From Gemmatimonadaceae bacterium (GTDB lineage: Bacteria; Gemmatimonadota; Gemmatimonadetes; Gemmatimonadales; Gemmatimonadaceae), in the NCBI GenBank assembly GCA_025934775.1, contig JAICWO010000008.1:206814-270813 (forward strand): a stretch of 64,000 nucleotides of DNA, given 5' to 3'. Below are positions 48,405 to 57,083 of the stretch, piece by piece (the stretch's first letter is position 1; each line of letters begins with the position of its first letter). A program made the position numbers and the translations under genes. The notes under the pieces were generated by a model, which was not told the DNA's origin, ran no database searches, and worked only from the letters and a program-made list of their open reading frames with translations.

Positions 48405-48866
48405 ATGAAGCCGATTCCACAGTCCGCGCCCATTGTCGCAACAGACCACGCGAAGCTCGTTCAAGCGCACGCTGAGGAACGAGCTCGCGGACGGGCACGA
48501 GAAGCGCCGTCACGCGCCGACTGGCTAGTTGCCATCTTGCGCGAGGACTGTCCGACAGTCGCCACTTACCTCATCGCACGGCTCTGCAAAAATCGGGCGG
48601 CTCTTATGGCCGCCGTTGAAAGTCTGGACCGGCGACAGGAGCCATCGGCAGTCGAGCCAGCACCGAACTTCATGTTCGAAGTTGCGGGGTGTGTAGCAGC
48701 GGAACTTCACCACAGCTACATCGGCCCGGAACACATCCTCTTGGCACTAACCAGGGAATCGACGGCCTTTGGAGACACAGTTCGATCGGCCGAACTCACC
48801 TGGACCGCCGTGCTCACCGCGTTTCGCGCTATCGACTGGGCGATTCCGCGTACACAAGACCGATGA
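48405..48866 (+). CDS. Orphan Clp N-terminal (Clp-R) domain protein
   Basis: 153 residues; no ATPase module is present. The C-terminal half carries the Clp repeat signature FEVAGCVAAELHHSYIGPEH, ILLALTRESTAFG, as in the N-domains of ClpC/ClpA. The N-terminal half (HAEERARGRAREAPSRADWL) is charged and less clear. Stand-alone Clp-R proteins (for example ClpS-independent adaptors such as MecA-unrelated ClpC1-N homologues) bind protein substrates or peptides, and some confer resistance to ClpC1-targeting antibiotics. Base composition is lower in GC than the surrounding core genes. First gene of the suspected island. Confidence 0.77.
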   Translation: MKPIPQSAPIVATDHAKLVQAHAEERARGRAREAPSRADWLVAILREDCPTVATYLIARLCKNRAALMAAVESLDRRQEPSAVEPAPNFMFEVAGCVAAELHHSYIGPEHILLALTRESTAFGDTVRSAELTWTAVLTAFRAIDWAIPRTQDR

Positions 48867-49286
48867 CCGGTGCGACAGCTGTACCCAGGTCTACCAGTAG
48901 CCAATATCTGTCGCAGGTCTCATCCGAGATTTCTGATGCGATATTCGTAACGCGCGGGACGATCGTGGCGTTCCGCGCGGGCACCTTTGGACGCTGGATG
49001 CCTCGCCAAAGAGGTCTGCGTCCGTGTTCTCGGCACAAGGCCGAAGGCGGCAAGGCCGCCCTCGGCGTGTGGCACGCGATCTTCATCGGCGCCGCTCGGC
49101 AATCCACTACACGTGCACGCGCGAGCCGGAATAATCCGATCGAGCGACCGTCACAAAGGGGGCAAGTAAGGCGGTCACGATTTGATTCTTTGCGACGCGC
49201 GTTCGTCCGTTGGGAGTGTTCGTGCCCATCTCCACACCCCGCGAGGCGGAGGGCGCTTCGAGTTGGCTATGCGCGCAATCCAACGA
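48867..49286. other. 420-bp gap without a convincing gene; contains one hairpin
   Basis: Open frames on both strands here lack start signals and protein-like composition. The one structure is GCCGAAGGCGGC (49039-49050) pairing with GCCGCCCTCGGC (49054-49065) around a 3-nt loop, with a single mismatch. It may be a terminator or part of a degraded gene. Confidence 0.45.
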
Positions 49287-49781
49287 TCACGGCACGTCCT
49301 TGAGCAATACGTGTAGCGTCGGTCTCTGCCCGAGCTTGAGGTCGGCTGTCTCAATGGGCGCTTGCCGCAACTGGCCGATGGTTGATTGGGCCCACTGCAT
49401 CTGTGCGTCAGACAAAGGTGGAAGGCGCTGCTTCTCAAGAATCCAGATGCTGATTAGCTGGTCTGGACGTCCGTTCTTCTTTATTGATCGCGCCGCTGCT
49501 TTAAGCCCCGCAACAAGTATCTCTGGGGTCAGGGCCGACCGTTTAATCACGAGCATGTTCTTGCCGCTGTTGCCCTTTGTGCGACGAACGACGGCGACAA
49601 TCTGCGGGGCGCCGAGTTGCTCCACCAACAATACTGAGACTTCTCCGTCCTCCGCGGTCTTCTCTGGCCCGAAGGACATCTGTCGACCAGCTACCTGCGG
49701 TCCGGCAGTGGCTCGAGCCATCGCAAGAGACGATGGCGTGGCTGTCGCAACAGCAAGCAAAGTAACGAGCTGCGATATCAT
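49287..49781 (-). CDS. Secreted protein of unknown function
   Basis: 164 residues with an N-terminal signal-like stretch (ISQLVTLLAVATATPSSLAM). The mature part is alpha/beta: EDGEVSVLLVEQLGAPQIVA, KNMLVIKRSALTPEILVAGL, and AQMQWAQSTIGQLRQAPIE. No family was recognised. Codon and base composition match the low-GC island. It lies 57 bp downstream of the Ig-like lipoprotein stop on the same strand and may share its transcript. Confidence 0.62.
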   Translation of the reverse strand: MISQLVTLLAVATATPSSLAMARATAGPQVAGRQMSFGPEKTAEDGEVSVLLVEQLGAPQIVAVVRRTKGNSGKNMLVIKRSALTPEILVAGLKAAARSIKKNGRPDQLISIWILEKQRLPPLSDAQMQWAQSTIGQLRQAPIETADLKLGQRPTLHVLLKDVP

Positions 49782-49838
49782 AAATCCCTCGCTAAATGTT
49801 AGTGTATGGACGAGACTGATGAGTCCTCCACAGCGCGC

Positions 49839-50930
49839 CTATTCGACGTCACAGTAGTCGAGGTCCGAGCCCAGGTAGATTCGCGAGCCGTCCGCCTGAA
49901 TTTGGTACCAATCTGTGAAGTAGCAGTAGATGCCCCCCTGCGCCGGCAGAGCTGGGACTTCAGGATTTGGGTCACAGTCGGCCATTGATCCGGACACACC
50001 GAGTTGAGTCGGCCCGCCTGTGCCATCTCCATCGCACCCACCGATAATCGGGGTAATGCCATCCGGGCACGACAGGACCTGTTCTGAGATGTCGACGGAA
50101 ACCGATGCGGACGCCGAATGCGAATCCTCGTCAGCAACGGCCAGCGTGAACGTCGTGCTTGAGGTCGCGTTATAGCTTGTGCTGACGCCGGAGCCGAATG
50201 TTGAGCCGTTTGCCGACCAGCTGTAACTGGTGAGCGCCGCACCGCCGTCCTGACCAGGCAAGCTTTCGCCTCCGGCGAGACCCACATTCGCACTCCCACC
50301 CGGCGGAACGGTGATGCTCACGGATTGCCCAGAGGCGCCGCCGTACGCGATGGTCGCCTTAGCTTTGGGCGCCGGACATACAGTCTGCGGGCGAGACGCG
50401 CCCTTTGTTTGAGTATCTTGTTTGTCGCCCCAAACGATCAGCGAAAATGGCGCAACGGGCAGCAGGTACTTATTCCAGACGTGGCCGTAGGCGGTCGCAT
50501 TGATGACTACCGATGGGCCGTTGCCGCACGTACGCGAGAAGACCCTTGTGGCATTCGCTATCATTCCTTTTCCACCCGCCAGGAGGTCGGACGCGGACAC
50601 AGTCGCGTGCGCGGATCCATATGATGCTGTGCCGGCTGTAACATCGACATCCACTGTGGCGACGGCGTCCGTCGAGTTGTAATTGAGCACGCTCTGTCCA
50701 AAGGCCGTGGTGTTGTCGGTGAACCCAGCATCCGGTGTGACAGTGAGGTCGGTAAGCGATTGAAGTTCTGGCGGCGCTTCCGGTGGTGGATCCTGCTGGC
50801 CGGTTTCTATGACGTGGCTTGATCGTGCCATAGGCGCCATCCTCTGCACCGCGGGCGCGACCGCGTCACGGCATGATGCCGAGGTAAGCACACCTGCGGC
50901 GGCTAATAGCACTCTCGCGATCGTTTTCAT
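49839..50930 (-). CDS. Lipoprotein with PKD/Ig-like domain
   Basis: 363 residues from the ATG at 50930. Lipoprotein signal (ARVLLAAAGVLTSASC). The middle section is beta-rich (VATVDVDVTAGTASYGSAHA) and a PKD/Ig-like domain follows (SWSANGSTFGSGVSTSYNAT, STTFTLAVADEDSHSASASV). The C-terminal ~80 residues contain Cys (SCPDGITPIIGGCDGDG, GIYCYFTDWYQ). The protein is likely surface-anchored with adhesive or structural function; the exact role is unknown. It is 65 bp downstream of the next gene on the minus strand, and both belong to the low-GC region. Confidence 0.77.
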   Translation of the reverse strand: MKTIARVLLAAAGVLTSASCRDAVAPAVQRMAPMARSSHVIETGQQDPPPEAPPELQSLTDLTVTPDAGFTDNTTAFGQSVLNYNSTDAVATVDVDVTAGTASYGSAHATVSASDLLAGGKGMIANATRVFSRTCGNGPSVVINATAYGHVWNKYLLPVAPFSLIVWGDKQDTQTKGASRPQTVCPAPKAKATIAYGGASGQSVSITVPPGGSANVGLAGGESLPGQDGGAALTSYSWSANGSTFGSGVSTSYNATSSTTFTLAVADEDSHSASASVSVDISEQVLSCPDGITPIIGGCDGDGTGGPTQLGVSGSMADCDPNPEVPALPAQGGIYCYFTDWYQIQADGSRIYLGSDLDYCDVE

Positions 50931-50995
50931 CTGCGAAGCCTCCAATTTGATGTCAGACATATGCCCATGGGGGCGTGCAACGTGAGGGGTGCCTG

Positions 50996-52309
50996 TTATC
51001 GAGGATCGCACCGCCAAGCAGCGGTGTAGAGATATGAGGCAACAACGGGCTCTTGCGCGGATCGAGCTTGAATAGGACCGGTTGCATAGAGGGTGTCGGC
51101 AGTGGCTGTTATTCCAGTGACGGACTGGAATTCAGTAGGTACTGAATCAGTTGTGACGAAGCCTGCGCCCTTGTATCGCCGCACGAGCAGCGTTCGTGAC
51201 GAGCTGGGTTTGTTCCCGCCGAAGAGAAGACTCGCGGCCCCGAGGAGCTGCCCATCGAGTGTAGCTTGCTTGACGTCCTCGACGTGGTCCGAGATCGCCT
51301 GCTCCGTCGTGCCCCGCCGAGTGCGGACCGCCAGCCGTGAGGATTCGCCCAAATCGGACGGGACGCGGTAGATCACGGCGACATCATCTTCGACGAATGC
51401 CAACTCAGGATGATGGACGGGATGCGTACCGCCGCGAATGACGCGCCCAAGGTCGCGCCACGTCGTTTCGCCTGGATCTTGCTCGAACATAAAGAAGGAG
51501 TTGTTATCGGCTGTCAGTGTGCTGTCGTTTCGTACAACGCCGAGCACCAATGCACCGTCTGGTGAGGCCGCGATCGCGACGTATGCAACGCGCTTCGTCT
51601 CGACCACATGCACTGTCCACTGCCCATGGACACGCTCAAAGACAGCGACGTCGGTTCTTATGGTGCCAGGCTTGACCGAGTCAGTCGATTCGAGCGGCAC
51701 TGCGATTGCGGCCAGGTCTCGCGTTTCGATGAGAGCCGACGCATAGGCGGTCTTGAGGCGCCCCGGCACTGATGGCAACTTGACGACTTGTCGCCACACG
51801 CGGCCATCGGTAATCGCTGACCAGTATGTCGACATGCGATCTCTTGATTCAACATCTTTCAATGGTCCGGCCACTGCGAGGACAACACGCCACGTGCCAT
51901 CGTACCGCGCGACGGCTCGAACGTCCGACGCCCTCGCCGGAGCAACTGGCGACGAGACGATTTCCGCCTCGCCACTTGACCGGATCACGACGCCCAACAC
52001 CGAATCTCCTGCTTCTGGCACGTAGCTGGCACCCTCTCGGCGCCAAACGTACGCCGGTTGGCCGGCAAGAAGCATTCGTCGCCCGGCAATAACGAATGCC
52101 TGCGGCTCGACGTACACACGTCGGCCGTCACGTAGTCGGACGGGTTTCAGCTTCTCGGCCGAATCCCGACACATACGCACGCGCAGAGGAGAGGGCCACG
52201 CGGACGAGTGCGGCGATACTCCAGCCCAAGTCACCCCAATGAGTGCAGTGACGAGTGATCGAAGCGTCAACGGGGTCCCCCGATGTGATGTGGCGGCACG
52301 GAGATGCAA
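50996..52309 (-). CDS. Secreted protein of unknown function, possible beta-propeller
   Basis: 437 residues. An N-terminal hydrophobic segment (LRSLVTALIGVTWAGVSPHS) suggests export. The remainder is made of repeated short beta-strand units reminiscent of a propeller (DGTWRVVLAVAGPLKDVESR, HGQWTVHVVETKRVAYVAIA, EDDVAVIYRVPSDLGESSRL), without a recognised family motif. The ending ASYLYTAAWRCDPR has one Cys; another is near residue 48 (RMCRDSAEK). It is the upstream partner of the Ig-like lipoprotein and opposite in direction to the sigma factor gene at 52543. Confidence 0.75.
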   Translation of the reverse strand: MHLRAATSHRGTPLTLRSLVTALIGVTWAGVSPHSSAWPSPLRVRMCRDSAEKLKPVRLRDGRRVYVEPQAFVIAGRRMLLAGQPAYVWRREGASYVPEAGDSVLGVVIRSSGEAEIVSSPVAPARASDVRAVARYDGTWRVVLAVAGPLKDVESRDRMSTYWSAITDGRVWRQVVKLPSVPGRLKTAYASALIETRDLAAIAVPLESTDSVKPGTIRTDVAVFERVHGQWTVHVVETKRVAYVAIAASPDGALVLGVVRNDSTLTADNNSFFMFEQDPGETTWRDLGRVIRGGTHPVHHPELAFVEDDVAVIYRVPSDLGESSRLAVRTRRGTTEQAISDHVEDVKQATLDGQLLGAASLLFGGNKPSSSRTLLVRRYKGAGFVTTDSVPTEFQSVTGITATADTLYATGPIQARSAQEPVVASYLYTAAWRCDPR

Positions 52310-52542
52310 ATCATACCTGTCGGTTGGTACCAGAACGTTGACCTACGTGGGTGAATGAGTACTCGCGCTGCCGACGAACACGTCACACTGCAGACGCAGA
52401 GGGCTGCGCGCGGCCAGCCGTGCCAGCGGGTTGAATGGAGAGGTCCGTAATAAGTACTTGCGTGATCGACTCCGTATTTGCACTCTTATAGAGTCGGCTT
52501 GGTCAGAAACGTTTAGTACTCTCCGCGTCACCAAGGATCGAA

Positions 52543-53115
52543 ATGCTCCAGTCGGGCGAGCCAGCTGCCCCACGGACCCTCGCTCCAACGCCACTCGCCG
52601 AGCCAGACGCATTTACCCTGGCGTTCCGTCGCGCCGAGCCTCAACTCCGGCGCTACCTGAGGCACCTCGATGGGACAGCAAGCTCAGACGATCATGAGGA
52701 TCTGTTGAGTGATGCCACCGTTGTCGCATGGCAGCGCAGACATGAGTTTCGCGGAGATGGTTGTGCAACGGGGTGGCTCCTGCGAATCTGTCGCACGGTG
52801 TGCCGAGCAAGTCGGAGGCGCAGGCGAATCGAAGTCGCCGTAGGCACAGATATCCAGATCACAGCGCCGATTACACAGAATGTTCGAGATGCGTTGCGTT
52901 CCGCCAAACTCGATGACGACCGCCTGTCGTTGATCCTCAGCCGCCCAACGCGCCAGAAGCATATCCTTCTCGCGCGATATGCCGAAGGTATGCCGATCAA
53001 CGACATCGCAAGGCGCTTCGGTTGTGCACCAGGCACCGTGAAGGCGACCCTGCACCAAGCCACCAAGTGGCTCAAGGACCACGATCCCGCCGCCGATGCG
53101 ACGAATGGCGCCTGA
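52543..53115 (+). CDS. Sigma-70/ECF-like sigma factor in the island
   Basis: 190 residues. A region 2-like helix pair (FTLAFRRAEPQLRRYLRHLD, EDLLSDATVVAWQRRHEFRG) and the linker GWLLRICRTVCRASRRRR are followed by region 4: KHILLARYAEGMPINDIARR, FGCAPGTVKATLHQATKWL. The pattern fits a diverged ECF sigma factor. There is no anti-sigma gene next to it; the divergent secreted protein and lipoprotein genes are possible targets. It ends 18 bp before the convergent gspE stop. The 52310-52542 gap between divergent genes presumably holds its promoter, but none was recognised. Confidence 0.85.
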   Translation: MLQSGEPAAPRTLAPTPLAEPDAFTLAFRRAEPQLRRYLRHLDGTASSDDHEDLLSDATVVAWQRRHEFRGDGCATGWLLRICRTVCRASRRRRRIEVAVGTDIQITAPITQNVRDALRSAKLDDDRLSLILSRPTRQKHILLARYAEGMPINDIARRFGCAPGTVKATLHQATKWLKDHDPAADATNGA

Positions 53116-53132
53116 CAACGGGCGCCCCGACT

Positions 53133-54647
53133 CTACGCCCTCGCGACGCGCAGCACCTCGTCAATCGTAGTGACACCCGCGCGCGCGGCGCGGATGCCGT
53201 CGTCGAGCAGCGTGCGCATCCCTTTCGCGGTCGCCATGCCGCGAAGCTCTTCGGAGCCGCGCCGCCGCTGCACCTCGAGGCGGAGCTCGTTGTCCATCAC
53301 GAGCAGCTCGTACACGCCGGTGCGACCGCGATATCCCGTGCCGCGGCATTCGTCGCAGCCCTGGCCTTTCCATACGCGTTCGAGGCCGAGCGCCTCGATG
53401 TCGAGCCGGCGCGCGGCGGCACGATCGGGGCGCGTCTCCGCCTTGCAACGGGGACAGATCACGCGTACGAGGCGCTGCGCGAGCACTGCGTCGACGGTAC
53501 TCGCGACCAGATACGCCGCGATCTCGAGATCGAGCAGGCGCGTCAGCGCGGTTGGCGCATCGTTCGTGTGGAGCGTCGACAGCACGAGGTGGCCGGTGAG
53601 CGCCGCTTGCGTGGCGATCTGCGCCGTTTCCGCGTCGCGAATCTCGCCGACGAGAATGATGTCCGGATCCTGCCGGAGCAGCGCGCGCAGTGCGCCGGCG
53701 AACGTCATGCCGACTTTCTCATTGACGGGAACTTGCGGCACGCCGGCCAGCTCGTACTCGACGGGATCCTCCACCGTGAGGATTTTCTCACGGCCGGTCT
53801 TGATCATCTCCACTGCGGCGTAGAGCGTGGTCGTCTTTCCGGATCCCGTGGGGCCCGTGACGAGCACGATTCCGTGCGGCCGCGACACGACCTCGCTGAA
53901 CAGCTCGAGCGTGTCCGCGGCCATGCCGAGCTCGGTGAGCGAGATGCGGCCGCGCTCCTTGTCGAGCAGCCGGAGCACCACGCTCTCACCGCGCAGCGTC
54001 GGCACCGTCGAGACGCGCACATCGACTTGACGATTCTGTAATCGAAGTCGGATGCGCCCGTCCTGCGGCAGCCGCCGTTCGGCGATATCGAGCTCCGCCA
54101 TGATCTTGAGCCGGCTGATGATCGCGGCAGTGAGATGCGGCGGCGGCGCCGGCGCCTTCTGCAACACGCCGTCGACGCGATAGCGGACGCGAAGCCCATC
54201 CTGATACCCCTCGAGGTGTACGTCCGACGCGCGCGCGTCCAAGGCCTCGATGAGGAGCAGGTTCACGAGCCGCACGACCGGCGCCTCGTTGGCGAGATGC
54301 AGAAGATCGTCGAGCGGAATCTCCTCGATGCCGTTCGCGCTCACCTCGCCGGTGAGTCCAGCGATCAGGCCTTCCGCCGTCGCGGCCTCCGGCGCGTACA
54401 CGCGCCGGATCGCCGTGCGCACGTCGTGCTCCTCGAAGCGCTCGAGCGCAACGCGCGCGTTGAAGATCAGGCGCAAGTCGTCGAGCGCGAGTGGATCGAC
54501 GCGATCGGCCCACGTCGCGACGACGAGCACCTCGCCGTCGACGCGCAGCGGGAGCACGGCGTTCTGCTCGAGCCAGTCCGCCGAGAGCGTCGTCGTGAGC
54601 CGTTCGAGGTCGAGGAGCTCGGTGGCGGAGTGCGGGGCGGCGGTCAT
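53133..54647 (-). CDS. gspE: Type II secretion ATPase GspE
   Basis: 504 residues. N-terminal N1E-type domain, then the ATPase core: HLEGYQDGLRVRYRVDGVLQ, Walker A GPTGSGKT at 265-272, Asp box LTVEDPVEYELAG, Walker B DPDIILVGEIRD, His box STLHTNDAP. The zinc-binding insert has four Cys (CPRCKAE ... CDECRGTGY), the feature that separates GspE/PilB from other ATPases. It powers pseudopilus assembly with GspL and GspF at the inner membrane. The start overlaps the gspD stop by 4 bp. Last gene of the operon. Confidence 0.94.
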   Translation of the reverse strand: MTAAPHSATELLDLERLTTTLSADWLEQNAVLPLRVDGEVLVVATWADRVDPLALDDLRLIFNARVALERFEEHDVRTAIRRVYAPEAATAEGLIAGLTGEVSANGIEEIPLDDLLHLANEAPVVRLVNLLLIEALDARASDVHLEGYQDGLRVRYRVDGVLQKAPAPPPHLTAAIISRLKIMAELDIAERRLPQDGRIRLRLQNRQVDVRVSTVPTLRGESVVLRLLDKERGRISLTELGMAADTLELFSEVVSRPHGIVLVTGPTGSGKTTTLYAAVEMIKTGREKILTVEDPVEYELAGVPQVPVNEKVGMTFAGALRALLRQDPDIILVGEIRDAETAQIATQAALTGHLVLSTLHTNDAPTALTRLLDLEIAAYLVASTVDAVLAQRLVRVICPRCKAETRPDRAAARRLDIEALGLERVWKGQGCDECRGTGYRGRTGVYELLVMDNELRLEVQRRRGSEELRGMATAKGMRTLLDDGIRAARAGVTTIDEVLRVARA

Positions 54648-56575
54648 GCGGCGATGGTGCGCGAACGGCGGGATGGCCTGTCATCCCGAGCGAGCCTGCT
54701 GTCCCTGTCATCCCGAGCGAGCGGAGCGAGTCGAGGGATCTGGGCTCGTGGCGAGATCCCACTCGCCACGAGCCCAGATCCCTCGACTTCGCCGCTTCGC
54801 GGCTGCGCTCGGGATGACACCACCGCGTCGTCGGTCGCTCCGGATGACAGCGCCGTCACCGCGCCGTCCGCCGTGTCCTCCCCCGGCGGCCGCCGCATCA
54901 CGCTGTCTCGCCGCACCGTGTCCGGCTTCGGCACGATGTGCGGCCCGATGTTGAGCTGCTGCAACAGCGCGCTGCTGTCGCGCACCGCGTCGCGCAGACG
55001 ATCGACGTCGCCGTCGCTCGCGATGATGTGCGGCGTGAGGAACAGGTACAGCTCGCTCACGTCGTCGTTGTGAATCGTCTCGCCGAACAGCAGCGGCCCG
55101 ATGATCGGGATGCGGCTCAGTACCGGAATGCCGGTCGTCGTGCGATTGCGCGTGTTCCCGGCGAGGCCGCCGATCACGGTCGTCTGGCCGTCGTGAATGA
55201 AGATCTGCGTCGTCGCTTCGCGCTTGTTGATCACCGGCGCGTCGAACTGGATCTCGTTCGACGCACTGTTGTCCTGCTGATCCACCTGGAGATTCACGTA
55301 GCCGTCGGGGTTGATCGTCGGCGTGATCGTGAGGACGGTACCCACGTCGATGTACTGCACGGTCTGCACGCGGCCGGTCGGATCGTTCGGCACGGTTTGC
55401 GACACCTGCACGAACGGACGCTGCGAGCCCACGTTCAGCACCGCCTGCCGGTTGTTCTGGGCGATGATCACCGGCAGCGAGAGCACGCGCACGTCGCCGC
55501 GCTGCTGGAGCGCCGCTATTGCAATATCGTAATTTATGGTTCCATGACCGCCGGTGAGCTCGGCGATCAGGTCCTGGGCGCTCGCCTGCGATGGACCGGT
55601 CACCGTCACGTTCGGATTGTTCTTGTCGCGCTTCAAGTTGCCCGACACGCCGACGTCCAGGTCATGCGTGCGCTGCACCTCGGCGATCGTGACTTCGATC
55701 AGGACCTGGAGCGGCCGCAGATCCACGCCGTCGATCACCTGGCGGATCAGCGCCCAATCGGCGTCCGTCGCGCGCACGAGGAGCGAGTTGCTCGATTCCT
55801 CGGCGACGATACGGATGTCGCCGGCCTGCGATGACAGCGAGCCGAGCGCCTGAGAGAGCGCGGTCGTCGCATTGACGTTGCCGCGCCCACCCCGACCGCC
55901 GAACGGCGTCGGAATCTGCGTGATGTTGTTCGGCGCACTCGCCGCCGGCGTCGTGATGATCTGGAATCCGCCGTTCCCGGTTGGGATCATGGTCTGTCCC
56001 CCGCGGCCGCCGACGGCCGTTCCCGCGAACCCGGCGAAGAGACTCGTCAGGACCGGTGCGAGCTGCACCGCGCTCGCGTGCTTGAGCCGATACGTGAACA
56101 GCCGCATCTCCTGCACCTGATTCTGCGACATCGCACGCTCGATGAGCTGCTGCTGCAGGCGTTGCGCCGGCGTGAGCCGGTCCGCGGGCTCGGGCGGAGT
56201 GCCCGCGATCTGCATCAGCGCCGCCGATTGCGTGACCTTGAGGCCGTGCTGCTCGGCGACCGACTTGAGCAGCTCCGCCATCGCGTCGCGCGTCACCGGT
56301 TTCCCCAGATGAAGCGTTACGTGCTCGCTCGGGATGTTGCTCATGGACACGTTGAGATCCCCGGCCGCGGCGATCGCGTCGAGGACGACCTTTAATTCCT
56401 GATCTTGAAAGTCGAGCGTCACGCCGCCCAGGTGCCGCGCGGTGTCCGACGCGACTTGGGCCTTTGGCGGATTGGGAGGGCGGCCGCCGCGTTGCGCGAC
56501 CGCGCTCGTGACGAGTGTCGGCAGCGCGATCGCCTGGAACGCGGCCAGCGTGATCAATGTGCGTGCACGGTGCAT
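54644..56575 (-). CDS. gspD: Type II secretion secretin GspD
   Basis: 643 residues. N-terminal signal-like segment (TLITLAAFQAIALPTLVTSA), N0-type domain (LDFQDQELKVVLDAIAAAGD), N1-like domain (MRLFTYRLKHASAVQLAPVL), then NSLLVRATDADWALIRQVID. The secretin core is clear: LSLPVIIAQNNRQAVLNVGS, REATTQIFIHDGQTTVIGGL, TGIPVLSRIPIIGPLLFGET, SELYLFLTPHII. It forms the outer-membrane channel. The last ~70 residues (from VVSSRAQPRSG onward) are not secretin-like: they are translated from the dispersed palindrome at 54680-54818, so the native end was probably near PDTVRRDSVMRRPPGED. The N-domain part is shorter than in classical T2SS secretins. Confidence 0.94.
   Translation of the reverse strand: MHRARTLITLAAFQAIALPTLVTSAVAQRGGRPPNPPKAQVASDTARHLGGVTLDFQDQELKVVLDAIAAAGDLNVSMSNIPSEHVTLHLGKPVTRDAMAELLKSVAEQHGLKVTQSAALMQIAGTPPEPADRLTPAQRLQQQLIERAMSQNQVQEMRLFTYRLKHASAVQLAPVLTSLFAGFAGTAVGGRGGQTMIPTGNGGFQIITTPAASAPNNITQIPTPFGGRGGRGNVNATTALSQALGSLSSQAGDIRIVAEESSNSLLVRATDADWALIRQVIDGVDLRPLQVLIEVTIAEVQRTHDLDVGVSGNLKRDKNNPNVTVTGPSQASAQDLIAELTGGHGTINYDIAIAALQQRGDVRVLSLPVIIAQNNRQAVLNVGSQRPFVQVSQTVPNDPTGRVQTVQYIDVGTVLTITPTINPDGYVNLQVDQQDNSASNEIQFDAPVINKREATTQIFIHDGQTTVIGGLAGNTRNRTTTGIPVLSRIPIIGPLLFGETIHNDDVSELYLFLTPHIIASDGDVDRLRDAVRDSSALLQQLNIGPHIVPKPDTVRRDSVMRRPPGEDTADGAVTALSSGATDDAVVSSRAQPRSGEVEGSGLVASGISPRAQIPRLAPLARDDRDSRLARDDRPSRRSRTIAA
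54680..54818. repeat. Dispersed palindromic element inside the 3' end of gspD
   Basis: Left ends GTCATCCCGAGCG at 54680-54692 and 54707-54719, right end CGCTCGGGATGAC at 54806-54818. The interior contains a perfect 26-bp inverted repeat (54730-54755 with 54762-54787) around a 6-nt loop. The unit 54707-54818 is therefore a ~112-bp near-palindrome. A one-mismatch right-type end lies at 54836-54848. Same family as 37406-37544. Confidence 0.88.
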
Positions 56576-56576
56576 A

Positions 56577-57083
56577 TCAGGTCCCTGGCTTGGGCACGGC
56601 GACGGTCGCGCGTGTCCCGTTGGCGCTCACGAGCGTGACCTTCCCCCGCTCGATCGCGCGCACAGTCCAATCTCCAATGTGATCTCCAACGTGCGAGAGC
56701 GTCGGAGCTCCCTCGCCCAGCTTGAGCGTCGCGAAGCTTCGTCCATCGGTCGCGACCGCGGTTCCGAGCACGACCGGCTTCTCCGACTCGCCGGCCGACG
56801 CATCGCTCGCCTGTTTCTCGTTGGGCATACTGTAGCGCGTGGCCGGTGCGGCGCGATCGGGCGAGAAGATGTCACCGTCGACCGCGGCATCGAGATCGAC
56901 GCCGGGCCGACTCGCCGACATCGCGATCGCGGCGAGATTCTCCGTGTTCCGTGAGCTCGGCGCCGGGAGCGGCTCCACGCGCAGCGCGACGACGAGCGTC
57001 CACACGACAGCGATCACGCCAACGACGACCGCGCCCAGTCCGATCCGCACCACGGTATCGCGCGTCCATTCGGATTTGCTCAT
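56577..57083 (-). CDS. gspC: Type II secretion inner-membrane protein GspC-like
   Basis: 168 residues. One transmembrane segment (VVRIGLGAVVVGVIAVVWTL), a linker of about 60 residues and a small beta domain (VVLGTAVATDGRSFATLKLG, ISHVGDHIGDWTVRAIE-type HR region: LSHVGDHIGDWTVRAIERGK, VTLVSANGTRATVAV). This is the homology region that in GspC/PilP contacts the secretin N0 domain; no C-terminal PDZ domain is present, so the protein is shorter than Vibrio/Pseudomonas GspC. It lies directly before gspD (1 bp gap) in the expected functional pairing. Confidence 0.82.
   Translation of the reverse strand: MSKSEWTRDTVVRIGLGAVVVGVIAVVWTLVVALRVEPLPAPSSRNTENLAAIAMSASRPGVDLDAAVDGDIFSPDRAAPATRYSMPNEKQASDASAGESEKPVVLGTAVATDGRSFATLKLGEGAPTLSHVGDHIGDWTVRAIERGKVTLVSANGTRATVAVPKPGT

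Larger units (their letters stand above)
48405..53115. other. Suspected accessory island of lower GC
   Basis: Composition drops sharply here: one 60-base line counted by hand (49441-49500) is 52% GC, against 72% for a line in the secretion operon (62041-62100). Genes are mostly unrecognised and secreted, with poor spacing and unlike the dense operons on both sides. Boundaries are the PepSY gene and gspE. No integrase, tRNA or direct-repeat ends were seen, so transfer is inferred from composition and content. Confidence 0.45.

Noticed and set aside
48829..49107. 92-residue minus-strand frame in the 48867-49286 gap
   Set aside because: Overlaps the end of the Clp-R gene, has no SD and no protein-like hydrophobic pattern.
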